From positions 15,585,001 through 15,649,000 of the forward strand of contig OX940866.1 in NCBI GenBank assembly GCA_954871525.1: a stretch of 64,000 bases of DNA, in the 5' to 3' direction. Shown here piece by piece: positions 1 through 10,253 of this stretch. Each line of letters opens with the position of its first letter. Within the stretch, counting starts at the first letter, position 1. This DNA comes from Parietaria judaica (taxonomy: Eukaryota > Streptophyta > Magnoliopsida > Rosales > Urticaceae). Made by a program: the position numbers and the translations under genes. A model generated the notes under the pieces. The model saw only the letters and a list, made by a program, of their open reading frames with translations. It ran no database searches and had not been told where the DNA came from.

Positions 1-749
1 CTCACGTACCACACCCACTGTGCGGATTTGTGTACACGAAAGTCGAATGAATTTTCCATTGTGTATTTCTTTACTTCAAACTTCAAATCTCGCAAACTAA
101 GAAAGGTGTTGCCTTTCTTAAATGGATATGATGTGAGGGATGGTGTTTCAAAAGGAATAAAGGACTTCGTATCATCATGGGAAAATCTTGGATCCTTCCA
201 AGATTGATTATCGTCTTTTGATACGCTTTGACTCGTGGTGACTTTGACGGGCTCGGTGCATGGACTTGGAACGGGGAGGTTAACATCATCATCATTTAAA
301 TCAACATCATGGTTTTCTTCTTCGGCTAAACGCTAGAGCCGGTCTACGGATAGCTGAATCTTTTGATTTGCACTCCCACGGGAACTACCAACAAGTGGAC
401 TGTCCGTTCCTTTTTCAACTTCACCAAACGAAGATGGCACAATATCAATACTTTTGAGGACATGTTTCACATACAATATATCGGTACTTTGGTGGACCAA
501 CTTCATTATCGTGCAATTCGAAGTCACAGTTACCGGGGGAGCCCCGACAATTTGGGGTGTTAATTGAAACTTCAAATCGTACACAGTTGAATCAATCCCA
601 AGTTCGACGTACAATAACCCGCAAAATTCTTCGTAGGTTATGTTCTCGCTTGCGAGCAAAAAAGACCCTTTACCACGACGGTAAACCCACGAGGACTGCT
701 CTAGAACCCAATTACCACCGTACTGGTAATAGATATTCATTTCTAGCAT
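1..749 (-). pseudogene. MULE (Mutator-like) transposase N-terminus, partial, one in-frame stop
   Basis: Reading leftwards from an ATG at 749 (or 740), the protein opens with a tyrosine-rich PB1-like segment (MNIYYQYGGNW, then YEEFCGLLYVELGI and YDLKFQLTP). This is typical of the N-terminus of plant MuDR-type transposases. The same frame continues through an acidic linker into FLSLRDLKFEVKKYTMENSF and FRVHKS, the conserved block preceding the zinc-finger/DDE part, and then leaves the window. One TAG at 333-335 interrupts an otherwise open frame of about 245 codons. The sequence upstream of 749 resembles a 3' splice site, so a 5' non-coding exon may exist. The catalytic domain is outside the window, so activity cannot be judged. 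The single stop suggests recent decay or a sequence error. Confidence 0.75.
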
Positions 750-980
750 ATACAAAAACAAGGAAAAAAATTTATTAAAACAGTTTCTATTGAGGCATAT
801 AATCAAACAGTTGCACTGCATTCAAACCAAAACAAATGGGATTCAAACCAAAATCTGTATCCTTTACAAAATCAAAATCAAACAGAAATCGGGATCGAAA
901 TCAAACAGAAATCGGTATAGAAACACAAACCCTGAGCTTCGGAATGATGAGGGTCGAAGGTTGCCTCTGTCGTGCGCGTG

Positions 981-1059
981 CTGGGTTCGTCGACGGGGTG
1001 GGTTGCGTGGTCTCGTCGTCTGGGTTCGTCGACGGGAAGGTGCCTGGGTTCGTTTGAGG
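981..1059 (+). repeat. Three short direct repeats abutting the ferritin fragment
   Basis: CTGGGTTCG occurs at 981, 1020 and 1044. The first two copies extend to CTGGGTTCGTCGACGGG. The third runs directly into the ferritin-like exon. This looks like filler or slippage DNA at a breakpoint; function is unknown. Confidence 0.6.
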
Positions 1060-1162
1060 AGGTGAAGAAGGAGCTCGATCTCGTTCCGACCGTTCCTCAG
1101 GTCTCCATCGCTCGCCAGAAATACACCGACGCCTGCGAGGCCGCCATTAACGAGCAGATCAA
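1050..1162 (+). pseudogene. Ferritin exon fragment
   Basis: The translation [18 protein letters not shown], then ARQKY and CEAAINEQI, matches the start of the mature region of plant (plastid) ferritins, the first part of helix A. It ends at a GTAGGT splice donor (1163) at the place where I recall plant ferritin genes having an intron. No transit-peptide exon is visible before it and no later exon (ferroxidase residues, helices B-E) in the next 2 kb. I therefore call it a displaced single-exon fragment, not a gene. It lies about 300 bp upstream of, and divergent from, the MULE transposase start, so transposon capture is a reasonable but unproven explanation. Confidence 0.8.
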
Positions 1163-3515
1163 GTAGGTTTTGGTTGTAGACTCAGTATCTTTCGTTCTTC
1201 GTCGTTTCTGTTCATCGATGTGGGTTTCAAGCCCTAGATTTAAATTTTTTTTTTTTTTTTTTGTGCTGAAATGAGAGGGAACGAAATAATAACGTTGGGC
1301 TTGGTTAAGTTAACTCAAGGGGTGGGTTAAAAATGTGATTCGGGCATATTTTTGTAACTTAACAAAGTCGGGTATTTTTCCGTTCAAACATGCTTTACGG
1401 GGCACATTTTTTGTAGTTTCCCTATATATATATATATATGTACGTATGTGGTATGAAAGTAATCATTGCCTTTTACCATACATAAACAGAATATTCTAAA
1501 CAAAATGACTCGCCAGTTAGTTCGGTCCAAAGAGATCATATCCTGCTTGCCCAGAAATGTGAAGCTTCCAAATTAGAGATATTTGCAGTAAATGTACTCA
1601 ACTTTAAACAAATGAGCCAACAAGGATTCTAAAGTGTGTATATATCCAAAGTCAATAAATATGAGGGAATGCATTTTTTCGTTTAATATTTTTTACCGAC
1701 TTTGGTTAATTTTTTTTGCATACTGCTATTAAATCATACATAAGACACACATTTATGTGCTAATCTAGCTATTCTCTCATTTAAATTCGACGGAAAAAAT
1801 AAAAGGAAAAAATCCGTTCTCTCACATTTAACTTTTGATACTTTTGCCATCTTTTTTAACTTTGGATCCTTGCCGCCTGAATTGATCAATGTTTGAGTAC
1901 GTTTAGCGAAATTATCCCTAAAAATTATGAAATAGTAGACATGCTCTACTATCCCTAAAAATTATCCCTAAAGCATGAACCTTTATCATAAAGGGGTGTA
2001 AATATTTATTCTCATTTTTAAATTGGTTGTTGGGTTCTCATCTCACGAGTTCATAATCCTTCGAAAGGCACTTAGGCACATATGAATAATAGGATGATGC
2101 AGAATCAATAATTTATGATTTGGTCATCGATTTATTTTAATCGTTAATTATTGTTGATGTAATGTCATTTCGGCAAATAAAAACTTGTTATCCTTGCCTC
2201 TAGAGAGTAAATGCCCCCCAACACCAAAGTTAGAACAATATTTGCACTAATTCGGCATTCCAACTTGATACACCGGCTCCGTGAACGAGCCCGGCGTTGC
2301 AACCTTGTGCATTGACCGGTCCAATGTACTAGCTTGGGTTTTTGGCCTGGTGCACTAACTCGGTGTTATAGCCCGGGGTGTTGACTTAGAGCGCCAACAT
2401 GGCGTACTACTGGCTCATGTACCGATCAATTTAGTGAACGATCTCAGCGTGTCAACCAGCTCGGTCACTATCACCAGATTGCACCCTCATGCAGTACCTC
2501 GGTGTATCAGCAATGTGTCGTACTAGCTTTCGTGTTTCAAAAGTACCCAAATTTTGACCAACTCAAGCCGAATTAGTGACCCAGGACCGGATTTCGAGTA
2601 TTAGAATTTTTGGACCCGGAACTGGAACCAAAAACCTAGGTACCCGAATTCATAAATCACAGTTTAAGATACATGTTCAACATATTTAAAAGATAACTTA
2701 AATTAAACACACTAAATGGAACCGTAAGTTAAAATTTGTAAACAAGCTCGGAATGTAAATCACAAAAACAACTAACGAAAAATTATAAAAACAAAAAGTC
2801 AAGAAATTAGTATGATAAAATAATACAAATAAAGAGGGTGCTTTCATAATAATTATATCTTAATTTAAGCTTTATGTGTGCGCATTCTTTCCTCCATTTA
2901 TCTGACTGACGCCCCTGCACTTTTTTGAATTTTTCCCGCCCACTAGTATATTATATTTTATTGTATTATATTATACATCAACCGGTTCCATAAAAACGGG
3001 TGCTTAAAAATTTGGACCCATAACCGAAACCAAATTTTGAATTGGTTATGGGTATTTCAATCCGGGTAATTCCCGGCTCCGAGTGAAGAATTCGACTTTG
3101 GGTATTTCGTACAGGCCTAGCGGCAGGGGTCTAACGTGAAAAAATAACAGGATGCATAACTTTGTGCATTTTTTTCACGGAAGTTGATCAAGTAGCCGGA
3201 AAAATGTGTTGCCTTTAATTTTTTAACTTTGAATACTTCTGCTATTATTTTTCACTTTAAACCCTCGCTGCCTCGAGAAGTGAAGGATTGAGTATTTTAC
3301 CGTGATTATCTCTAAATAAAAAAACCCAAAACAGGCCATAATAAACAAGAAGAAAGAAAAAAAAAATGTAAGGCAGAGCACGTACCAAAAAGAGAGTATA
3401 CTTAAGAAAAGTCGTTAAAAGTGGTGAGTCCATCCAAATACAAGAAAACAAAAACCAAACCAAATAAATCCCACCTCAACCCTCCCACTTTGCTCTCCCT
3501 CCTCAAGCTCCTCCC
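1163..3515. other. Intergenic DNA, no gene recognised
   Basis: The stretch is AT-rich and opens with intron-like sequence and a poly-T tract at about 1238-1261. Short AT microsatellite sequence lies near 1425-1438. Segment 2230-2560 is richer in GC and contains degenerate repeated words (see findings). Two loosely similar segments near 1815-1925 and 3180-3310 may be copies of an old dispersed repeat. The last 100 bp is pyrimidine-rich leader upstream of the protease gene. Confidence 0.6.
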
Positions 3516-4967
3516 ATGGTGATGGCACCACTACCCGTACTCCTCCTGGCTATCGCCATTGGTGTCTCTGTCTCTTCTTCTTCTTCTTCTCCGAACCCAG
3601 CTCTCTCTTTTCCCAACTTCCAGGACCTGAGCATCAAACAAATCCCACAACCATCCACCCAAGTCAAGCCTTCTTCCTCCTCCGAAGACGATGAACACCA
3701 AGATGATCACCTGCGAAAGTATAACCTGAAGCTCGTCCACCGAGACACGCTTCATCATCATCATCATCATGGTGCCCATCATAACGATCGCCACAGCACT
3801 CGCTTCACACGGCGCATGAAGCGAGACGTGCGCAGGGTGGCAAGCCTGGTACGCCGGCTCGCCGGCAACGGCTCGACAAGCCCATACGAGGTGTCGGACT
3901 TTGGGTCGGAGGTAGTGTCGGGGATGGACCAGGGAAGTGGCGAGTACTTCGTGAGGATCGGCGTTGGCAGCCCGGCGAGGAACCAGTACGTCGTCATCGA
4001 CTCGGGCAGCGACATCGTTTGGGTCCAGTGCCGCCCCTGCGGGCAGTGCTACCGTCAGACTGACCCTGTTTTTGACCCGGCCACCTCCGCCTCCTTTGCT
4101 GGCGTCCCCTGCACCTCCTCCGTCTGCGACCGCCTCGAGAACGCTGGCTGCCGCGCCGGCCGATGCCGCTACGAGGTTTCGTACGGGGACGGGTCTTACA
4201 CTCGTGGCACCCTAGCCCTCGAGACCCTCACCCTCGGCCGCACCGTTATAAAAAACGTCGCAATTGGGTGCGGCCACATGAACCAGGGCATGTTCATTGG
4301 TGCGGCCGGGCTGCTCGGCCTCGGAGGCGGGGCGATGTCACTTGTCGGCCAGCTGGGCGGACAGACGGGCGGGGCCTTCAGCTACTGTTTGGTCAGCAGG
4401 GGAACCGACTCGCCCGGGACATTGGAATTCGGGCGGGGCGCCCTGCCCGTGGGCGCCGCCTGGGTCCCGCTAATTCGGAACCCAAAAGCGCCAAGCTTCT
4501 ACTACATCGGGTTAGTCGGCTTGGGCGTCGGGGGTGAGCGGGTGCCCGTGTCCGAGGATGTGTTCCGCCTCACCGAGGCGGGAGCCGGCGGGGTCGTGAT
4601 GGACACGGGCACTGCAGTGACCCGGCTCCCGACGGAGGCCTACGAGGCGTTCCGGGACGCATTCCTCCAGCAGACTGCGAGCCTCCCTCGCGCTGCCGGG
4701 TTGTCGATATTCGACACGTGCTATAACCTGAACGAGTTCGTGTCAGTTCGGGTCCCGACGGTGTCGTTTTACTTGGCAGGCGGGCCGATCCTGACGCTGC
4801 CCGCGCGGAATTTCCTGATCCCCGTGGATGACGAGGGGACGTTCTGCTTTGCGTTCTCGGCAACCCCGTCGGGGCTGTCCATCATAGGGAACATCCAGCA
4901 AGAAGGGATACAGATTTCGTTCGACGGAGCCGGTGGTAATGTGGGATTTGGTCCCAACATTTGCTAA
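3516..4967 (+). CDS. ASPG2: Aspartic protease, ASPG2-like (nepenthesin/CND41-type, family A1B)
   Basis: This is a secreted or endomembrane pepsin-like aspartyl endopeptidase of 483 residues in a single exon. Residues 1-20 form a hydrophobic signal peptide. Residues 25-135 are a low-complexity propeptide with a His run at about 80-85 and basic RR/KR sites. The catalytic domain starts near 142. Catalytic aspartates are D162 in DSGSDIVWVQC and D363 in DTGTAVTRLP, and the flap region contains YGDGSYTRG. The Cys-rich insert characteristic of plant nepenthesin-like enzymes follows DSGS (CRPCGQCY, then Cys at 199, 204, 212, 217). The C-terminus reads FDGAGGNVGFGPNIC. The resemblance to Arabidopsis ASPG2 is strong by memory (FVRIGVGSP, GCGHxNxGMFIGAAGLLG, SIIGNIQQEGIQ). 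The upstream sequence is CT-rich and the coding part is much more GC-rich than its surroundings. All catalytic motifs are intact, so it is probably functional. Confidence 0.93.
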   Translation: MVMAPLPVLLLAIAIGVSVSSSSSSPNPALSFPNFQDLSIKQIPQPSTQVKPSSSSEDDEHQDDHLRKYNLKLVHRDTLHHHHHHGAHHNDRHSTRFTRRMKRDVRRVASLVRRLAGNGSTSPYEVSDFGSEVVSGMDQGSGEYFVRIGVGSPARNQYVVIDSGSDIVWVQCRPCGQCYRQTDPVFDPATSASFAGVPCTSSVCDRLENAGCRAGRCRYEVSYGDGSYTRGTLALETLTLGRTVIKNVAIGCGHMNQGMFIGAAGLLGLGGGAMSLVGQLGGQTGGAFSYCLVSRGTDSPGTLEFGRGALPVGAAWVPLIRNPKAPSFYYIGLVGLGVGGERVPVSEDVFRLTEAGAGGVVMDTGTAVTRLPTEAYEAFRDAFLQQTASLPRAAGLSIFDTCYNLNEFVSVRVPTVSFYLAGGPILTLPARNFLIPVDDEGTFCFAFSATPSGLSIIGNIQQEGIQISFDGAGGNVGFGPNIC

Positions 4968-5225
4968 GCAACAAGTGTTTATATAAATTTTGCTAGTCTT
5001 AAGTTATTATAATTAATAGTTATTATTAATAGTACAAATGTGTGTGCAATTATAGCTTATGTAGATATTATTAAGTTTGAAAAGAATAAGTATGGAAGAA
5101 TGGTCAAAAGAGGATCCAAGAGAAGCCTTTTATGTCTAAGAAAGAAGAAAGAGTGTGTTGTGGGGTTCTCCATATAATTCTCACATTACACCAAAACCTA
5201 TTTTTTCTCTTCTTTTGTTTCTCAT

Positions 5226-5268
<43 letters not shown>

Positions 5269-6533
5269 GCATATGATGAGAAATATGAATGATGAGAAAG
5301 GGAGGCACCATGGTGGACATGTGAAGCAATGACTGGGGGGGTTGTCTAGCTTTGAAGAGCATGACTTTTAAGACAATTGTTATCATTATTTGGCTTTCTT
5401 TCTTTAAAGCCAATACTTCTCATTATTGCAAATGTCTTCGGACCAACTTCAAACACAACACTTTCTACCTTTTACACTAAAAATCCTCTAATGAAATTGC
5501 ATAAATACAAATCGGATATGATTACTGATTATTGATTTTTCAAAATCGGTTATTCTTTTTAACCGGTTTTAATATTAAATATTTAAAAATATATATTTCA
5601 TAATTAAGTTAGAGAGTTATTTTTTGGATCGGTATGTTTTACTTGGCCCAATTTGTTTTAGCTGAACTTGTATGTTATATTTGCGATTTATTTTAAACCG
5701 GTATGTTTTATTTGGACCGATATATTTTATTTTTGCGATAAAATATGTTGAATATTTTTTTTTTAAATGAATAACCGGATCCAACTAACTGGTTTAATAA
5801 CCGGAATCAGTTTCAAAACAGGTTAAGGTTATTAAACAAGTTATTAGATTTTTTAGAACCGGAAATCCGGTTAACTGGTTTCGGGTAAACCATATTTTTT
5901 AAAAACAGGTTAAAGTTATTAAAATACGAATAACCGGAATTAGGTTAAGGATACCAAATAGTGAGGGAAAAAAATAAGTTAACTGACCGGTTGCACCTCT
6001 AATTAAAATATTTAATTGTATTGATAAAATAATAATAATAATAATATATGTTGAGTAAACACTAAATTGTGTTGGCAATGGCATCAAAGAATATATATTT
6101 TGAGTGTGAATTTGGAGTTGTTGGCAATAATTTTGTGTGTTGAATCACATTCTGTTCTGATGAATAAAGAAGCACATTTTGAGGGAGGGAATCAATTAGG
6201 AAACAAAACAGCATATTTTTGTATTGAGCAAAGCTCACAAACTATCAATCAATTTGAACACATTTTGTTTTTGCATTGCTACACAAAGTATATGACAGAC
6301 AGCTCATTATGGAAGGACAACTTTTCACTTTCCATGCATTTTTCAATTTGATCGCCTTCTTCTTCTTCACAGTTACAAAATTAACTCATGTCTTTTTCCA
6401 GGTCTTCTTTTCAGAAATTCGCATATTTCCGACCTCAAGTTAGTCATTGCTTGTATTTTCCCCCCTTCACATTTAATTTAGTCGCAGAAAGCTACTTTTT
6501 TTTTTCATTAAAAATAAAATTTTTAATAGTTGC
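4968..6533. other. Intergenic DNA downstream of the protease gene
   Basis: The first 250 bp is probably 3' UTR. An AT microsatellite follows at 5231-5268. Segment 5520-5990 carries many ACCGG/CCGGTT words of the kind found in hAT-type non-autonomous elements, but I could not define ends. No convincing coding sequence is present. Confidence 0.6.
5231..5268. repeat. (AT)n microsatellite
   Basis: About 28 bp of perfect AT dinucleotide followed by an interrupted extension. Confidence 0.9.
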
Positions 6534-6945
6534 TAAAGGGTGAACAAACGGATATTCGGTGCGGTTTTTGACAGATAATAGACGGAATACCGCATTTTGG
6601 TATTTTGAAAATAATAATCGAATACCGCATTTTTAAAGATGAAAACCGCATTTACCGTATAATCGGTATTCGGTGTTCATTTGCGGTAATGTTGGTTTTT
6701 CGCTTGCTTTTACCGCTTTTAATATATACATCTAAAATTGACTAGTAATTTTACATAATGTTTTACATAAACAAACTACTAAATACTAATATTACGCATA
6801 AACAAACTACAAGTATTACACAATATAACACCAAGAGAGTAGATACGGAAAATCTTTTTGAGGTGTTGATAGGTATGGGACATAGAAAATAATATTAGAT
6901 TTAGCTAAATGGGTAAAATCGGGTAAGCGGTTGCGGTTTTCATTG
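6534..6945. mobile_element. Truncated hAT-type MITE
   Basis: The left end reads AAAGGGTGAACAAACGGATA and the following 400 bp parallel the complete MITE at 7696-8276, including GGTATTCGGTGTTC, TTTTACCGCTTTTAATA, and ACACCAAGAGA-TAGATA. The matching right terminal repeat (GTTCACCCCTA) is missing, so this copy has lost its right end. Confidence 0.6.
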
Positions 6946-7365
6946 ACAGTTTTGACATCATAAAAAGTTAACAACCAATAAATTTCAAAATATTTTCGTA
7001 CACAAGGCGTTTTCTGCAACAAATTATATTTAAAAAGAAAAAAAAAAGTAACAAAATAAACGTAAACAGGCAAATTACTCATACCTCATGCCTAAAGGGA
7101 GAAATCCGTCGAATTTTTTTTTCTTTTTTCTTTTAGCTTTTTTTTTTTTTTTCGATTTCTACTAGAGTGTAGAAATCTGTTTCAGTATTTCCTCTTGAGT
7201 AGTTGTGCTACCTAATTCGACTTGTTTTTTATTTACAACTTTACTAAATAATTAAGCTCTATCAATATACATGAAATATCTAATATTTAACCACTTAATG
7301 TTATATATTATTAATAATAATACAGAGAAAAGAGAAAAGAGACTAAGCAAAATTTATAAGGTCAT

Positions 7366-7717
7366 GAGTTACTTTTCTAATTGTCAATTAATTTTAAGGT
7401 GAAATCTTGTGATGTTTATCATAGTATCAATGCCTATTAAGCTCAAATGAGCATCGGAAATAATGAGATCAAGACCGTGACTAATCTATTATACATACAA
7501 ATTCCGCAAAGCTAAGTATTAGTGGTGAACAAGCGGATATTGAGTTACTTTTCTAATTGTCAATTAATTTTAAGGTGAAATCTTGTGATGTTTATCATAG
7601 TATCAATGCCTATTAAGCTCAAATGAGCATCGGTAATAATGAGATCAAGACCGTGACTAATCTATTATACATACAAATTCCGCGAAGCTAAGTATTAGTG
7701 GTGAACAAGCGGATATT
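7366..7717. repeat. 176-bp tandem duplication
   Basis: Units 7366-7541 and 7542-7717 differ at only about two positions. The duplicated unit ends 22 bp inside the hAT MITE that starts at 7696, so the first unit carries a stub of the MITE end (7520-7541). The duplication therefore happened after the MITE inserted. Confidence 0.95.
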
Positions 7718-8276
7718 CGATGCAGTTTTTGACAAATACTAGACCGAATATCGCATTTCGGTATTTTAGAAATGATAACCGAATACCCTATTTTTTAAGA
7801 TGAAAACCGCATGTACCTTATAATCGGTATTCGGTGTTCGGTTGCGGTATTATCGGTCTTTTGCCCACATTTACCGCTTTTAAATTAATCTAACATCTCC
7901 ATAAACTGACTACTAATATTACACGTAAACATACTACTAAATGTTAATATTATAAATTATTACACATAAGCGGATTACTAAATACTAACATTACACCAAG
8001 AGATTAGATAAGAAAAATCTTTTGACGTGTTGATAGATATGGTAAATAGAATATAATAAATGTAATATTAGATTTAGTTAAAGCGGTAAAACCGGGTAAG
8101 CAGTTGCAGTTTTCACATTAAAACCGAAAACCCTGTTTTAACCTAATTCGGTATTTGATTTTTTTTCTCGGTATATTCGGTTTTAACCGCTTTAATAGCG
8201 GTTACGGTTTAATCGGTATCGGTTTGATCGGTTTTCGATTAAAATTTCAGTTTATGGTTTCTTTTGTTCACCCCTA
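7696..8276. mobile_element. Non-autonomous hAT-type element (581 bp) with 8-bp target duplication
   Basis: Terminal inverted repeats read TAGTGGTGAACAA on the left and, inverted, TAGGGGTGAACAA on the right. The flanks are a perfect 8-bp direct repeat, CTAAGTAT (7688-7695 and 8277-8284). An 8-bp duplication with a GGTGAACA end is characteristic of hAT elements. There is no coding capacity. The interior is rich in ACCG/CGGT words. Confidence 0.85.
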
Positions 8277-8284
8277 CTAAGTAT

Positions 8285-10253
8285 TATGTGGGGGTAGATA
8301 CAATTATTTTATTTTTGATTCCATGTTTAATTATATATATTATATATAAATATTATATATATATATATATGTTAACGTGTGTATTTTACACAGATATACA
8401 ACATCCTTTGGGCTCAACAAACATAGATTCGCTTGGATCAAAATGAAGTTAAACGAGAAACAAAAAATAAGTCACTATTTTGAAGAAACGTATTGAGAAT
8501 TCGTCATAGAAAGCAGATAGAGCTTACTAAAGCTTAATTTATAAAGTCATGGATTATGAAATGATATTGACAAATATAATATAATAAAAGGGTAAACGGT
8601 GTCTAGGCGCTAGAAAATTTTGGAAAAGTAAAAAGGGGTAATAATTCCCATAGGTTAGGTAAGAAATAAGAGTAAAAAAGCATTCTTTCCAACATCCAAG
8701 CAAGCAAAGAATATTTATGCTGAGATGAGATGAGATGCCTCCATTCCATTCCATTCCATATGATATAATGTAAGTCCTTCAATTTAAATTGGTGGCTCCA
8801 TTCCATTGTCTCATTTCAAGTGTAAGAAATGTATATTCCTATTCTTTCAAGACAAGATTGATTCCTATTTTCCTAATCCTATGAGGAATTGATACGACTG
8901 TGAGCAGAGGAAAGGAAGACACCTTTATTAGATTATAATGGCATTTACAATCGCCATCCCTTGCGCAACTTTGAAACGCATTTAAGCATTTAGTTTAGAG
9001 ACTCAAGTGATATCAATTGCCCGTTTTTTCTCGGAACCGTCCAGCAACAGTTACGAGTGTCAGCGGTTACTCGAAAAGCTGTATTTTTCATCTTTTTTGA
9101 ACGGCTCGATGCCTAACATACAGATATATTTCCTTTCTTAAAAAATTAATATTATCTACAATGTTCATGGTGAGCAATCTTGATGTTTATTCTTGGTCCA
9201 TATTTAATCGAATATTTCCTTAGTTAATCAAGATATCTTATTTTAAATGTGTGCACAAACTAAACAAAACAGAATACTTAAATTCAAATACTATTAATTA
9301 TCATGCTCAAAAATGTCATAAAATATATTATTGACCAACATCAACTAAATAAAAAAATAACGAGGAAATTATCACACAACTAATTATAACTGGAAATACA
9401 AGATGAAACATTCATATCACTGCTCAATGATTCAGCCTGGGCTCCAGAGCATTTAAAGTTGTTTATAAAAAGAATGTTAGTTCTGTCGAATGCCCGGGCC
9501 GGTTATTCTTGAACTGTTTCATGTTCGTGCATTCTAACCCTCCTTTTAGTTATTAATAAAATCGCGGTTTCTTTTCAAGTTAAAATGAAACAAGATAACA
9601 CGTGGAAATTAATTTTACTAAGAATTGCTAGTTTTGATGAGCGCGGTGTACGACTAATTTAGGGTTCGGGGATTTCTATTTAAGTAATAAATGGAAATTG
9701 AGTACTATTATTGAATATATATAACCTAAATACTGTAATGGAGATATAAAGGTGAAGATGTACCTTAATGTGGGTGGACACCAACAGATTCAATTATGTC
9801 TGACAAAGTTGGCTCTTCCTTTTTAAGCCATCGATCCATTTATGTCCGCGGTTTCGACGATGACCCGTCAGTTTATCAGCTAAGAAAAGTAAACCCAGAA
9901 AGAGGAACCCCTTTTGCATTATAGCTCCAAACAAGGCTCCAAGAAGAAAAGGCAAAGGTACATTACACAGATTGGAACTTGTAAAAGGCACAAGGCATTA
10001 CATCATAATACATATATACAAAGGTGCCCTTGTGTTGCTATTTAAAGCACTTAATGGGGACAAAAATTTGCCTTGGCGGGCCTCAAAAAGAAATTTAAGC
10101 AAGTTACCGAGTAAGCGAGCCTGGAGCACTCCTTCCTTTTCTACCCCTGCATTCAAAACTTCGAACTACTCCTCCCGATATATCAGATTGTAGATGAATA
10201 TTCAGTTTTCATGGACACCTAAGACTAACGAAAACTAGAAACTGAACAAAGAG
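8285..10253. other. Intergenic DNA between MITE and helicase 3' end
   Basis: Mostly AT-rich sequence with short simple repeats (TA run near 8345-8370, ATTCC repeats near 8741-8758). About 200 bp just left of 10254 should be the helicase 3' UTR. A short hydrophobic ORF on the minus strand (9794-9991) has no family I recognise and no ATG-anchored support. Confidence 0.6.

Noticed and set aside
83..295. Minus-strand ORF over the left MULE fragment
   Set aside because: It is in the wrong frame; the transposase motifs (FLSLRDLKFEV, FRVHKS) read in the neighbouring frame.
9794..9991. Minus-strand ORF with a hydrophobic stretch
   Set aside because: Short, no recognised family, no promoter or homologous context; retained only as a remark.
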